From contig CAWDIV010000021.1 in the NCBI GenBank assembly GCA_963802355.1, positions 62,001 to 126,000 on the forward strand: DNA of 64,000 nucleotides, read 5' to 3'. The notes under the pieces were generated by a model. The model had not been told where the DNA came from. It saw only the letters and a program-made list of their open reading frames with translations, and made no database searches. Every line of letters begins with the position of its first letter. Position 1 is the stretch's first letter. Below are positions 1 to 8,745 of this stretch, one piece after another. Source of the stretch: SG8-41 sp963802355 (GTDB lineage Bacteria; Pseudomonadota; Gammaproteobacteria; Burkholderiales; SG8-41). Both the position numbers and the translations under genes were made by a program.

Positions 1-422
1 CGCGCCTTGAGGTTCAACTCAGGCGACAGGAACAACATAACCACGGTCGCGTCGCGGATGTCGGTCGCCAGCAGGTCCTGGTTCAGGAACCGGACGCGGT
101 CGGCCACGCCCGCCATTCGCGCGTTCTCCCGGCTTTCAGCGATGCGCTGAGGATCGATGTCCACGCAGACGCCGCGCGCGTTGTTGAACTGGCGCACCGC
201 GCTGATGACGATGCGCCCATCCCCGCATCCGAGGTCGTACACCACGTCGCCAGGCGTCACGTTCGCCAGCCGCAACATGGCCTGCACGACATCCGTCTCC
301 GACGGCTCGTATCGCACGTCCGGCGCCCGCAATGCCGGCGGCGCAACGGCAGGCTCCTGCGCGCAACCGGGCCCGGCAAGGAAGCTCGCGGCCAGGATGC
401 CATGCACAAGCACGCGTTTCAT
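1..422 (-). CDS. Exported SAM-dependent methyltransferase, 3' end outside window
   Basis: The minus strand reads about 140 codons from the ATG at 420-422 to the window edge with no stop. The first 21 residues form a signal peptide ending near GPGCAQ, where the Cys may be a lipobox. After a short linker comes the class I methyltransferase motif I (VYDLGCGDGR), followed by an acidic VDIDP strand end that would contact SAM. The protein is therefore probably periplasmic or membrane-anchored, which is unusual for a SAM-dependent enzyme but known for a family of small exported methyltransferase-like proteins in proteobacteria. The substrate cannot be read from the sequence. The gene points the same way as the kinase gene upstream but is separated from it by a MITE. 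Confidence 0.75.
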   Translation of the reverse strand, partial: MKRVLVHGILAASFLAGPGCAQEPAVAPPALRAPDVRYEPSETDVVQAMLRLANVTPGDVVYDLGCGDGRIVISAVRQFNNARGVCVDIDPQRIAESRENARMAGVADRVRFLNQDLLATDIRDATVVMLFLSPELNLKA

Positions 423-525
423 TTTGCGGAGCATACCGCGAGCCTCGATCGTATGGAATGAGGGAGTAGGTTGATGAACGAGCGCGGCGTCGCTACGCCG
501 GCGCCCATCGTTACGTGCAGCGCTA

Positions 526-879
526 GTGTGCTGTCCCGTAAAAACCTTGCGTAAGTCGAAAGCCATCGCTGTACCGGAGATGTCGCAGTCTTCGCGCCAT
601 TCTTTGAAAGTATCGCGAAATCGGTGCCAGACGCGAAGCAAACCGCAGCCAGGTTGGACACCTGGCGAGGATTTGCGACAAAGTGTCCCGCGTAGGGCGG
701 AGCAGGTTCCAAGCGTTGTGTGCTTGGATGCGACCCCGGAGCGGGACGAACGCGCCCGATGCGCGGGACTGTACGCGCCTGTACGGTCGCATCCCCGGAA
801 GCCCGGGGCCCCTGCTCCACGTTCCGGCGCGTCGCCGATTGTCTCGGGACTTTTACAGGTTATTTACGGGACAGCACAC
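526..879. mobile_element. MITE with 17-bp perfect terminal inverted repeats and TA target duplication
   Basis: Positions 526-542 (GTGTGCTGTCCCGTAAA) and 863-879 are perfect inverted repeats; similarity continues imperfectly for about another 15 bp. The element is 354 bp and is flanked on both sides by TA (524-525 and 880-881), the duplication made by IS630/Tc1/mariner-type transposases. No frame inside resembles a transposase, so it is a non-autonomous element. Its right end coincides with the stop codon of the histidine kinase gene (TAG read on the minus strand at 881-879). Removing the element and one TA would restore the same TAG, so the insertion is neutral for the kinase. The family assignment rests only on the TA duplication. 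Confidence 0.75.
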
Positions 880-2702
880 TAATTTGCCGTATCGAAGACT
901 TCGCGCGGCAAATGCACGATAGCCGATACCCGGCCGCCGGAGCGCTCGAAGTCCAAGCTCGCCTTCTCGTGCGGCAGCAGAGCGCGAACCAGACTCAGGC
1001 CGCCGCCATTGTCGGCGGCAGCGCGCAGGTTGGGGATGCGGGCGTCCGGCTCCACCTGGTTTTCGATTTCCACGATCACGCCCTGGCCTTCCCGGAGCGC
1101 CCGGATCTCCAGCGGCCCGCCCGTGCCGTGCTTGTGGGCGTTTAAGAGGAGCTCGTTCAGCGCCAGCGCCAGCGGCACGGACTCCGCTTCCCGCAGCCGC
1201 AGGTTCCCCAGACGGTCCTCGCCGTAGTCCACTTTCACTTTCCTCCCGAAGAGCGACTGGGTGTTTTCGCCGAGGCTCTTGATGAGGCTGCGCAGGCTGA
1301 TGCCGCCGTTTCCGACCGCCTCCAGGCCGTGCATGGTGGCAACCGTATAGAGCTGGGCTTCGAGCTTGGCGTTGATGTCCCTCATTTCCGGATGCTCGGC
1401 GGTGTGCTGGCGGAGCAACGCGACGACCCCGGCGAGATTGCTCTTGATCCGGTGATGGATCTCGCGCACGAGCGTGTCGCGCTGCGCGACGATGCGCTGG
1501 ATACGCCTCGCCTCGTCCCGCTTGTGCTGCGTGATGTCCTGGAACACCGCCACGACGCCATATATCGCATTCTCGTGATCTACGAGGGGTCGCGCCGACA
1601 TGGCGATGGTGCGTCCTTCGGCCCGCGCGCTGCTTTGCACGAAAATCTCGGTGCGCTCGGTCACTTCGCCGTGCGCCGCTTTCACCAGCGGCAAGTCATT
1701 TGCGGCGAGGCGCTGGAGCGTGCCGACCCGGTGCAGGCCGTAGATCTCCGGCCAGCGATCCACCGGCGCATCGCCGGGATCATCGCCGAGGATTTTTTGC
1801 GCGGCAGGATTGAATTGAAGCACGCGTCCGGTAAGATCCGTGACCACTACGCCGTCGTCCATGCTGTCCAGTATCGATTGCAGGAGCGTCGCCTGCTTTT
1901 CCATCGCCTGTTTCGTCTTCCGGGACGCTGCCTGATGATCGAGGGACAGTGCCTCCGCCCGCTCGCGCTGCGCGTTTTGCTGCTCGAGCATCCCGCTCAG
2001 TTCCGCGAGCTTCCGGCTGCGCTCGTGCACCATGCCCTTCATCGCTTCGAGCGTATGCCGGCGGGTTTCGTCCTCGCGCTTGCGCTGCACGAACGGCGCG
2101 GCCTGCTCGAGAATCTTCTGCGCTTGCTGCACGAGGACAGCACTGTCGCTATCGCGTTCTTTCCTCCATAGCGACAAGACCGCGGTAACCTGGTCGGCCA
2201 CGACCAGGGGGACCGCCAGCCCCGTTTGCAGCCCGCAGCGCTCAAGGGCAGCGGTATATTCGTTGGGCTTCAGATCTTCGAGCCTGACCCACTGCGGTGC
2301 TCCGCTGCGCAGCGCCTGCAACATGATGTCCAGCGCAGGATTCCTCGCAACGCCCGCAACCGCTTCGCGCAACCGGATGGCATCCGAGTCCGCGCCGTAC
2401 CAAGACGGTGTGCGCAGGAGAGCCCGCCGGTTCTCGGAAGTCGCCCAGGCCTCCCCGTAGACCCAGCCCGTCGCATGGCATAGCCGCTGCAGCAACAGCG
2501 CGAGCGACTCCATGTAGGTCTCCGCCTGGTCGACCGCGAGCGCGATCAACTGGACGGCATAGACGGCGTCGTTGCCGGAGCTGACGAGGGCGTCGACTTC
2601 GCCGCTGCGCAAAGCCCGCAGGATCTCCTGCGCTTCCGCGAGCCGCGCGGCTAGGCGCCGGTTCTCCTCGGTCAGTTTCTGCAGCTTCGAGTCAGCGGCC
2701 AT
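879..2702 (-). CDS. Cytoplasmic GAF-PAS sensor histidine kinase of the HisKA_2/HWE type, in the kai operon
   Basis: A 607-residue kinase without membrane segments. Residues 1-40 are a coiled coil ending in an ILRALRSGEVDALV-type segment; about 45-205 look like a GAF domain; 205-270 is a second coiled coil; about 270-395 is a PAS domain (DDGVVVTDLTGRVLQFNPA). The phosphoacceptor region is REIHHRIKSNL with His416/His417, typical of HisKA_2 rather than classical HisKA. The ATPase domain shows the N box (ALNELLLNAHKHG) near 515 and a GGGLSLV glycine motif near 567. The start is 21 nt after kaiB, so it is probably co-transcribed with kaiC and kaiB and may be the output or input kinase of that module. 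The partner regulator is unknown; it is not adjacent. Confidence 0.88.
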   Translation of the reverse strand: MAADSKLQKLTEENRRLAARLAEAQEILRALRSGEVDALVSSGNDAVYAVQLIALAVDQAETYMESLALLLQRLCHATGWVYGEAWATSENRRALLRTPSWYGADSDAIRLREAVAGVARNPALDIMLQALRSGAPQWVRLEDLKPNEYTAALERCGLQTGLAVPLVVADQVTAVLSLWRKERDSDSAVLVQQAQKILEQAAPFVQRKREDETRRHTLEAMKGMVHERSRKLAELSGMLEQQNAQRERAEALSLDHQAASRKTKQAMEKQATLLQSILDSMDDGVVVTDLTGRVLQFNPAAQKILGDDPGDAPVDRWPEIYGLHRVGTLQRLAANDLPLVKAAHGEVTERTEIFVQSSARAEGRTIAMSARPLVDHENAIYGVVAVFQDITQHKRDEARRIQRIVAQRDTLVREIHHRIKSNLAGVVALLRQHTAEHPEMRDINAKLEAQLYTVATMHGLEAVGNGGISLRSLIKSLGENTQSLFGRKVKVDYGEDRLGNLRLREAESVPLALALNELLLNAHKHGTGGPLEIRALREGQGVIVEIENQVEPDARIPNLRAAADNGGGLSLVRALLPHEKASLDFERSGGRVSAIVHLPREVFDTAN

Positions 2703-2723
2703 TTATGCCTGTGCCTATGAAAG

Positions 2724-3053
2724 CTACGTTTTGCGCATATCGAGCCCGACGAGTACGCGCTCGACATTCGAAAGGTCGCCGATAATCTTTCTCGCAGGAA
2801 CGGGGATCTTGCGTATGAGCGTGGGTATCGCAAGTATCTGGTCGTCACGCGCGAGGCGTGGGTTTTTTACCAGGTCGATGACCTCTATGTGGTAGCGACC
2901 ACCGAGGTGCTCCTCGCAAATCTGCTCCAGATTGCGGATCGCCGCCAGGGATCGCGAAGTCTGACCCGCGATGTAAAGGCGCAGTTTCCACGGCCGGCCG
3001 CCGTTGGGCTCGCCTCTTGAGGCGCTACGTTTCTTCGACTTCAAGCGCGGCAT
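2724..3053 (-). CDS. kaiB: Circadian clock protein KaiB homologue
   Basis: A 109-residue protein with the thioredoxin-like KaiB signature: WKLRLYIAGQTSRS near residue 22, then KNPRLARDDQILAIPTL and the highly conserved RKIIGDLSNVERVLVGLD. Cyanobacterial KaiB (about 102 residues) matches along its length; the N-terminal 20 residues here are an extra basic tail. In cyanobacteria KaiB binds the CI ring of KaiC in the phosphorylated state. It sits 14 nt after kaiC and 21 nt before the kinase gene, so the three are almost certainly one transcript. No kaiA is visible, as is usual outside cyanobacteria, so a self-sustained oscillator should not be assumed; a stress or timer role is more likely. Confidence 0.93.
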   Translation of the reverse strand: MPRLKSKKRSASRGEPNGGRPWKLRLYIAGQTSRSLAAIRNLEQICEEHLGGRYHIEVIDLVKNPRLARDDQILAIPTLIRKIPVPARKIIGDLSNVERVLVGLDMRKT

Positions 3054-3067
3054 GTTGATTCCCCTCC

Positions 3068-4795
3068 CTATCGGCCTTGTCTGGAGATTCTCGCGCCATT
3101 GGCACGGCGGCTGGTTGCCAAAGCAACCCGGTCGCCGGCCGCGTTCTTCTTGCGGGACTCCGCATGCTTCAACGACAAGCCAGCTTCCCGTTCTTCTTGG
3201 TCTAGTAGGAGCGCGTGGATCTGCTTTTCCACCGCGCCCTGGGGGCGCTTCAGGGTCGTCAGCAGCCGGCGTTCGTCCTGATTGCGCGTGTTGGCGCCCT
3301 CGCGGTCGCGCGCCTCCTGCTGGACCCTCGCCGTTCCCGTCAGCAATCCCGCCGCGCCGAGGTAGGGCGCGATCAGCTTGATCCCCCGGGAGGAGATGAT
3401 GAATTCCCGGACCTGGTTGGAATGCGCCATGCCCCGCGACTTGAGCACGTGGAGGCCGCGGTTACGCTCGCCGTTGCTCTCGATGTCGCGTACCAGCAGC
3501 CAGGTATCCATGAGCGAGGAGACATTCACGACGGTGCCTTCCTGCGCCGCACCGCCGCTCGTGAGGCTGGTGAACATACACGTGATCCTGGCTTGCTTGA
3601 GAAAATCCACCAGTCTCATGAGCATCGCCTTGATCTCGAGCTCGTTGCCGATCATTTCCAGATTGGTGACAGGGTCGATGATGACGGCGTCGGGCCGGTG
3701 CTGGTTGACGAGCTGGTGCATCATCGCGAGGTGCATCTCGAGGCCCTGCTCGGTCGGCCGGGATGCATGGAAGATCAGCCGCTTCTGATCCACCCATTTG
3801 CCGAGATTGAGACCGATCGAGGCCATGTTCCGCACGATCTGGCTCGATCCCTCTTCGAAAGCGAAATAGAGGCAGCGCTTGCCAGAGCGGCAGATCGAGT
3901 CTGCAAAATACGCCGCGAGGCTGCTCTTGCCGGTACCCGCCGTGCCGCTCACCAGGACAGTGCTGCCTTTGTAGAATCCCTTGCCTTCGAGCATCTGGTC
4001 GAGCTCGGGAATTCCCGTCGACTGCCGTTCTTTCGAAACCGGGTGCTCGAGCTTGATCGAAGACAACGGCAGGACGGAAAACCCCCCTTCGCCGATCAGG
4101 AACGGATACTCGCTGCTGCCGTGCGCCGAACCGCGGTACTTCACCACGCGCAGCCGCCGAACGGCATTCTGCTGGACGACGCGATTGTCCAGCAGGACCA
4201 CGCAATCGGATACGTATTCCTCCAGCCCGTGGCGGGTCAACGTGCCCTCGCCCCGCTCGGCGGTTACGATCGTGGTCACGCCTCGTTCCTTCAACCACCG
4301 GAACAACCGCCGCAACTCGGAGCGCAGGATGAACTGGTTGGGCAGCGCGGAGAACATGATTTCGAGCGTATCGATGACCACGCGCTTTGCCCCGATACTG
4401 TCGATCGCGAGCCCGAGGCGCAAGAACAACCCCTCGAGGTCGTACTCGCCGCTTTCTTCCACCTCGCTGCGGTCGATCCTGATGTAATCCACAACCAGCT
4501 TCCGGTTCCGCACCAGGGTATTCAGGTCGAATCCGAGCGAAGCCACATTGCGCGCGAGCTCGTGGGGCGTTTCCTCGAATGCAATCAGCACGCCGGGTTC
4601 GTCGAACTCGACCGCGCCGCGCACCAGGAATTCGACGCCGAACAGCGTTTTTCCGCTGCCCGCCAAACCACAGACCAGCGTGGTCCGCCCCTTGGGCAGC
4701 CCCCCAAACGTGATCTCGTCAAAGCCCTCGATGCCGGTGGGCGCTTTGGCCAACACGCTTACGCCGCGGTTTGCAGCAGACCTCCGTGTTGCCAT
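3068..4795 (-). CDS. kaiC: Circadian clock ATPase/kinase KaiC homologue, tandem RecA domains
   Basis: Start chosen at 4795 because AAAGGT lies just upstream and the family start motif (TGIEGFDEITFGGLPKGR) follows; a longer frame to 4948 has no family similarity. The 575-residue protein has two KaiC domains. CI has Walker A GLAGSGKT (43-50) and catalytic Glu pair E74-E75. CII has GTAGTGKS (284-291) and E314-E315. The positions matching the autophosphorylation sites T426, S431 and T432 of Synechococcus KaiC are T421, S426 and S427, so the dual site is preserved as Ser-Ser. The tail after about 480 is longer than in cyanobacteria and strongly charged, predicted coiled coil. First gene of the kaiC-kaiB-kinase operon. 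Confidence 0.93.
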   Translation of the reverse strand: MATRRSAANRGVSVLAKAPTGIEGFDEITFGGLPKGRTTLVCGLAGSGKTLFGVEFLVRGAVEFDEPGVLIAFEETPHELARNVASLGFDLNTLVRNRKLVVDYIRIDRSEVEESGEYDLEGLFLRLGLAIDSIGAKRVVIDTLEIMFSALPNQFILRSELRRLFRWLKERGVTTIVTAERGEGTLTRHGLEEYVSDCVVLLDNRVVQQNAVRRLRVVKYRGSAHGSSEYPFLIGEGGFSVLPLSSIKLEHPVSKERQSTGIPELDQMLEGKGFYKGSTVLVSGTAGTGKSSLAAYFADSICRSGKRCLYFAFEEGSSQIVRNMASIGLNLGKWVDQKRLIFHASRPTEQGLEMHLAMMHQLVNQHRPDAVIIDPVTNLEMIGNELEIKAMLMRLVDFLKQARITCMFTSLTSGGAAQEGTVVNVSSLMDTWLLVRDIESNGERNRGLHVLKSRGMAHSNQVREFIISSRGIKLIAPYLGAAGLLTGTARVQQEARDREGANTRNQDERRLLTTLKRPQGAVEKQIHALLLDQEEREAGLSLKHAESRKKNAAGDRVALATSRRANGARISRQGR

Positions 4796-5176
4796 GGCAC
4801 CTTTCTGGAAACGCCTTGTTATCCACGGGACGCTTGCAACGCGGCTGCCGCGTGAGTACGTTGCCTTGGCTCGCCGGCAGCGTGACGGCCTATGACGGCC
4901 CCATCCGATAGTAGCGAATGGCGAGAAGGAAGTATGTCGTTGCAGCACTACGCGATGTAGTAGTTCGACAGGCTACTGTGCAGGAGCTGTGGATGAAAGC
5001 AGCCGCCTGACTGCGTGGCGAACCTCCGGAGAGAAAAGAAGTCCCGGATGCAAAACCAAAAAATACTCGGGGCGGAAATCCGCACTTGGAGCGCCTCCGT
5101 GTGGATAATGTGCTATCCCGCGAAGAGGATTCATCGTGCGACGGGGGGCACGGGGGGAACGGGAAGGCTCCGATGA
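4796..5176. other. Intergenic region upstream of kaiC with a partial palindromic repeat and a G-rich repeat
   Basis: I see no gene here. Around 4964-4977 there is a 13-bp match (CGACAGGCTACTG) to one end of the 92-bp palindromic element found at 22121 and 42599, so this may be a half copy. Positions 5135-5172 carry a G-rich direct repeat (ACGGGGGG units ending GGGAAGGCTCC) that recurs on the opposite strand near 44551-44644. The kaiC promoter should lie between about 4800 and 4960, but I cannot point to convincing -35/-10 boxes. A minus-strand open frame continues through this region, but its codons do not resemble any protein I know. Confidence 0.5.
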
Positions 5177-5444
5177 AGAACCTATCTCAATAGTAGGCGC
5201 GTGATGCGTTGTGGCCAGGACGGACCGGATGCAAGGCGCCCGACGCAGGCCGTATGTCGATATGGTCAAGGAGGGCAACGATGCAGCCGATCGTCCTGGC
5301 CGCAACCCGTAGGGACGGGGCGATCTGGGCGCATTTCTTTGTCGGGAGCCCTCACAATATCGACATATTGCTTCGGACTCTCCTCCTCGAACTGCATCCC
5401 ACCTCGCCTCCGTCGCACACGTGCCTACTATTGAGATAGGTTCT
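5177..5444. mobile_element. Non-autonomous element with about 30-bp terminal inverted repeats
   Basis: Positions 5177-5208 and 5411-5444 are inverted copies of a sequence starting AGAACCTATCTCAATAGTA; about 22 bp match perfectly, then the match continues with mismatches. The element is 268 bp and has no transposase-like frame. I see no clear target duplication, so the family is unknown (IS5-like groups have similar length and ends, but this is only a guess). It lies between ridA and kaiC and is unrelated in sequence to the MITE at 526-879. Confidence 0.6.
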
Positions 5445-5475
5445 AGCCGGAAGGGGCCCGTTCCCCGCCGGTTAC

Positions 5476-6782
5476 TTACGGAACGTAGACCCATAAATCC
5501 AGCAGCACCGTGCAACCCGGCACCGGAAGAAACGGCACCTCGACCGCCGAGAATGGCAGATACCGCCCCGGCAAGTGCCGCTGCCACACCCGATATGCGG
5601 CGTAGAACTCGCCCAAGTCGGTGTGAAACTGCTGGATACGCACCGTGTTCTCGAGCGATGTGCCCGCGGCGCGACAGATCTTTTCCGCGTTGGTCAGGAG
5701 ATAGTCCATCTGCGCCTGGATGGTCGAGCCGAAGAAAGGCTGTGCCGGATCGGGCCGGGCCGCTGCGATGAGGCCGTTCGGGTCTATGGCGAGCATTCCG
5801 GAAATGAGCAAAAGATCGCCGGCACGCACCGCCTGGCTGTGATCCGCCCATGCAGGCATGACTCCGGCCTTCACGACTTGCGCCCGGGTCTTGCCGGCGC
5901 TGCGCAGCGCGATCGTGTTGATTTCCACGCGCGCACTCTCGATCGCCAGTCCCGGGGTAGACATCGGGATCAAGCTCGTCGCCGGGAGATGCTTCGGAAA
6001 GTGCTTGCGCCACGCCTCGTTGAACGGCGCGAAGTCGGCGGTGTCGCGCAGGTACACCTGGCATTTCACGATGTCGGCGAGCGAGGATCCCGCAGCCTTC
6101 AACGCCGGTTCGATCTTGTGCTCGACGATGAAGTCCGTTTCGAGCTTGACGGGGGTTCCCTTCCAGAGGTGCCCGGCAGGCAGGCGTGCTTGGGGGGCGA
6201 GCCCGTCTCCGACGGAAAGCGCGTCCGCAATCCGTCCGGCGATGAACACGAAGTCTCCCGCCGTGAGCGCCAGGCTGTAGCCGGAGCTGGCGTGGATCTG
6301 ATGTCCCTTTGCGCTGACGTGCCGCACCTCCATTGCCTTCGCCGGCACTACGGCGACCATCTGCACTTCGATCTCCTGGCCGGCAAGCAGGAAGCGTTGC
6401 TGCAGGATGGAGGTGCTGGGCGGAATGTGGCCTCCGAGCGCTGCGCGGCGCGCGGCATGATATGGCTCCACTGCGCGGTAGTCCGTGTAGGACCTGGTCC
6501 ACCCGCGCGATGCTGCGAACATCGCTGCCGCCCGCCTTCAGGACGTTTCGGAGATTGAGCGAAGATCCGGTCGGACTCGCGGCGGTGCTTGGCGCTGTCC
6601 CAGGACGGAAGGCCGGGACGCAGCACGTCGGACGACATGCCGCTCACGTGGTCGGCCGTTCCTTTGTGGCCGGTTGCAAAAATCCAACGCCCCGCCTTGA
6701 CGCCGGGCGCGTAGCGGATTTCGCCTTTCGGCAGCGTAACGGGCAGCAGCGGCTTGACCGCCGGGCGGGAAGACTTAGCCAC
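5476..6782 (-). CDS. Three-domain RidA/YjgF-like protein, broken by two frameshifts
   Basis: The intact frame from 6522 down to the TAA at 5476 encodes two RidA-type domains, with segments such as LALTAGDFVFIAGRIADALS, RDTADFAPFNEAWRKHFP, GDLLLISGMLAID and RIQQFHTDLGEFYAAYRVW. The N-terminal RidA domain (KGEIRYAPGVKAGRWIFATG) is in a second frame from about 6780 to 6560. A short middle piece (LRNVLKAGGSDVRSIARVDQ) is in the third frame. Restoring two single bases near 6560 and 6525 would give one protein of about 430 residues. RidA-family proteins deaminate reactive enamine/imine intermediates; multi-domain versions are of unknown role. The only plausible start, GTG at 6782, lies inside the flanking repeat. 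Either a recent pseudogene or a sequence error. Confidence 0.7.
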
Positions 6783-6981
6783 GGAAACACACGGAAGCAC
6801 ACGGAAAGGACAGAAAACGAAATGCCCAGACAACGAACAAAATCATTTCAGTACGCTCTTGCCCAGCCCGGATTCGTCCATCGCTGTCTTGGCTCTTGCT
6901 TTTCGATTTATCCGTGTTTATCTGTGTGTATCTGTGGCTGATTCGCTTTTTATCCTAAATTCCGTGTGATTCCGTGGCCAA
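6779..6981. repeat. Short-unit inverted repeat array (ACACGGAA and ACACAGATA units)
   Basis: Left arm 6779-6808 has three units of about 9-10 nt built on CACACGGAA; the far right arm 6959-6979 has the inverse (TTCCGTGTG, TTCCGTGG). Between them, 6910-6939 carries one arm of a second family, TCCGTGTTTATCTGTGTG, which recurs at 8603-8700 and 36934-37092. The array fills the space between ridA and the tctC gene and overlaps the presumed ridA start. Confidence 0.8.
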
Positions 6982-6987
6982 GCTTTC

Positions 6988-7953
6988 TCAATTCTGCGAC
7001 GTCACACCCGCCGCCTTGACGAGCGGCGCCCAGCGCGCTACGTCTTCGCGGAGAAACTTCGCGAACGCCTCCGGCGTGCTGGAGCGCGCCTCGCAACCTG
7101 CGTTGAGGATGCGCTCCTGCACCTCGGGCAAACTCAACACGCGCACGATTTCCGCATTCACCTTGCCGACGATGGCCGCAGGCACCCGGGCGGGAAAAAC
7201 GGCGCCAGCATAGCCCGGTGCGTCGAACGCCCAGCCCGCTTCCGCAAATGTCTGCACGTCCGGGATGACACGGTTGCGCGCCTTTCCGGCTATAGCCAGG
7301 GCCTTCACCCGGCCCGCGCGGATGTGCGGCAATGCGCCGGGCAGGTTCGCGAAGATCGAGTCCACGCGGCCGGCCATGACGTCGAGCAGTCCCGGTGCGC
7401 TTCCGCTGTACGGCACGTGCACTGCGTCGAAGCCGGCCATCTTCTTGAACACCTCCATCGCGAGGTGCTGCGCGCCGCCCGCGCCCGAAGAAGCGTACGT
7501 CGGCGGCGGCGACTTCTTCTTTGCGTAGGCGACGAACTCCTTCAGGTTATCCGCCGGTATTTTCGGGTGGACCAAGACCAGGCTCGGATACTCGGCGATC
7601 ATGGCTACGGGCGCGAAATCCCCCAGGCCGAATGCGAGCCTGGCATGCTGCGTGAGCTGCAGAGAGAAGGGCTGGCTGATGAATCCGAGCGTGTAGCCAT
7701 CTGGGGGGCTTTTCGCGACCAGCTCATTGGCGATGATCCCGTTCGCCCCGGGCCGGTTGTCGTAAACAATGGGCTGGCCCAGGTTCTCGGAGAGTCTCTG
7801 GCCGACCGTGCGGGCAAGGATGTCGGATACCCCGGCCGCGGGAAAATCGATGATCCAGCGTATGGGTTTGGTGGGATATCCGTCGGTCGCAGCAGCCTGG
7901 ACGGTTTGCTGCAATGCAGCAACCAGCAACACGCTCCAAATGCACTTCCGCAC
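6988..7953 (-). CDS. Bug/TctC-family periplasmic solute receptor
   Basis: A GTG start at 7953 preceded by GGGGGAG gives 321 residues with a classical signal peptide (KCIWSVLLVAALQQTVQA). The mature protein begins with the family signature YPTKPIRWIIDFPAAG, then DNRPGANGIIANELVAKSPPDGYTL and the C-terminal NAGCEARSSTPEAFAKFLR. Bug proteins bind carboxylic acids in the periplasm and either deliver them to TctAB-type permeases or act as sensors. No tctA or tctB is in the window, and the neighbours do not reveal the ligand. The first of four complete members here; the four differ strongly from one another, so they are old paralogues rather than recent copies. Confidence 0.9.
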   Translation of the reverse strand: MRKCIWSVLLVAALQQTVQAAATDGYPTKPIRWIIDFPAAGVSDILARTVGQRLSENLGQPIVYDNRPGANGIIANELVAKSPPDGYTLGFISQPFSLQLTQHARLAFGLGDFAPVAMIAEYPSLVLVHPKIPADNLKEFVAYAKKKSPPPTYASSGAGGAQHLAMEVFKKMAGFDAVHVPYSGSAPGLLDVMAGRVDSIFANLPGALPHIRAGRVKALAIAGKARNRVIPDVQTFAEAGWAFDAPGYAGAVFPARVPAAIVGKVNAEIVRVLSLPEVQERILNAGCEARSSTPEAFAKFLREDVARWAPLVKAAGVTSQN

Positions 7954-8203
7954 CTTGATTTCTCCCCCGGACAACCCGTAATGCGGCACCGTTTGAAGCC
8001 GGGATTATACGTGACTCGTACGCAACATACTGTTGGCTATGACATTTATTACAAGCGGATGAAGAGAAATCGCTTGCGCTCGCCCCCCCGTCAGGTGCTA
8101 TCTTATGTCCCACTCAGCATAATGGAGGCTGTGATGGTAGTGTGTTTTATTTCCGCTTCCGGATGCGCAGCTCCGCCCGATGGAGAACCTGAACGGTGAG
8201 GCT

Positions 8204-8584
8204 ATGCGCATTCCACTGACCCTTCTTATGCTGGAAGACCGTCTGCCGGATGCCGAACTCATCCTTCGTGAATTGCACAGAGCCGGGTACGAACCGCGAT
8301 CGACGCGGGTAACCACCGAGGCGGAATTCACGGCAGCCCTCGCGAGCAATCCTGACCTTATCCTCTCGGATTCATCGCTGCCTCTTTTCAGCATGTCTCG
8401 AGCGTTGGCCCTGTTGCAAGAGCGTGGCCTGGAGATTCCGCTCATCGTCGTGACCGGCGCACCAGGATACGAGAGGGCGGACGAATGCCTCAAGCTCGGA
8501 GCAGCCGGCTATGTTTTGAAAGACGATCTAACCAACTTGCCGAAAGCCGTAAAGCAGGCACTCGAGAAAAAGCCGAGTAGCTAG
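8204..8584 (+). CDS. Stand-alone response regulator receiver protein
   Basis: Start chosen at 8204 because GGTGAGG lies 5-6 nt upstream; an ATG at 8180 would add 8 residues not seen in receivers. The 126-residue protein is a single receiver domain: acidic LEDR pocket near residue 10, phosphoacceptor strand LILSDSSLP with the Asp near 50, VTGAP for the Thr switch near 84, and VLKDD with the conserved Lys near 106. There is no output domain, so it is a CheY-like or phosphorelay protein. No kinase gene is adjacent; the kinase at 879-2702 lacks a neighbouring regulator and is a possible partner, but that is speculation. Confidence 0.85.
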   Translation: MRIPLTLLMLEDRLPDAELILRELHRAGYEPRSTRVTTEAEFTAALASNPDLILSDSSLPLFSMSRALALLQERGLEIPLIVVTGAPGYERADECLKLGAAGYVLKDDLTNLPKAVKQALEKKPSS

Positions 8585-8602
8585 AAGTGGCCTCAAAAAC
8601 AA

Positions 8603-8700
8603 AAGCCACAGATAAACACAGATGAACACAGATAAAGCAATTCGTACAAGGCCTTCGCCCTGAGCAACATCCGTGTTTATCTGTGTGTATCTGTGGCTAA
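8603..8700. repeat. Inverted array of ACACAGATA-type units
   Basis: Left arm 8605-8637 has three units (CCACAGATAA, ACACAGATGA, ACACAGATAA); right arm 8668-8700 is the inverse, separated by about 30 nt. It begins 20 nt after the receiver gene stop and could form a long hairpin, perhaps acting as a terminator. Same family as 6910-6939 and 36934-37092; the right edge shares GTGGCTAAGTC with the 6780 copy. Confidence 0.85.
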
Positions 8701-8745
8701 GTCGTGCTTTTTCGTTTTTTAGATAGGTTCCAATCGGCCGTTTCG

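Noticed and set aside
3215..4855. Long plus-strand open frame opposite kaiC (546 codons)
   Set aside because: Its protein is low-complexity and Asp/His/Arg-rich in the way of a GC-rich antisense frame; kaiC on the other strand has clear domains.
4973..6502. Long minus-strand open frame of 509 codons overlapping ridA
   Set aside because: Only a short middle piece matches RidA; the rest is out-of-frame translation of ridA and of the MITE-like element.
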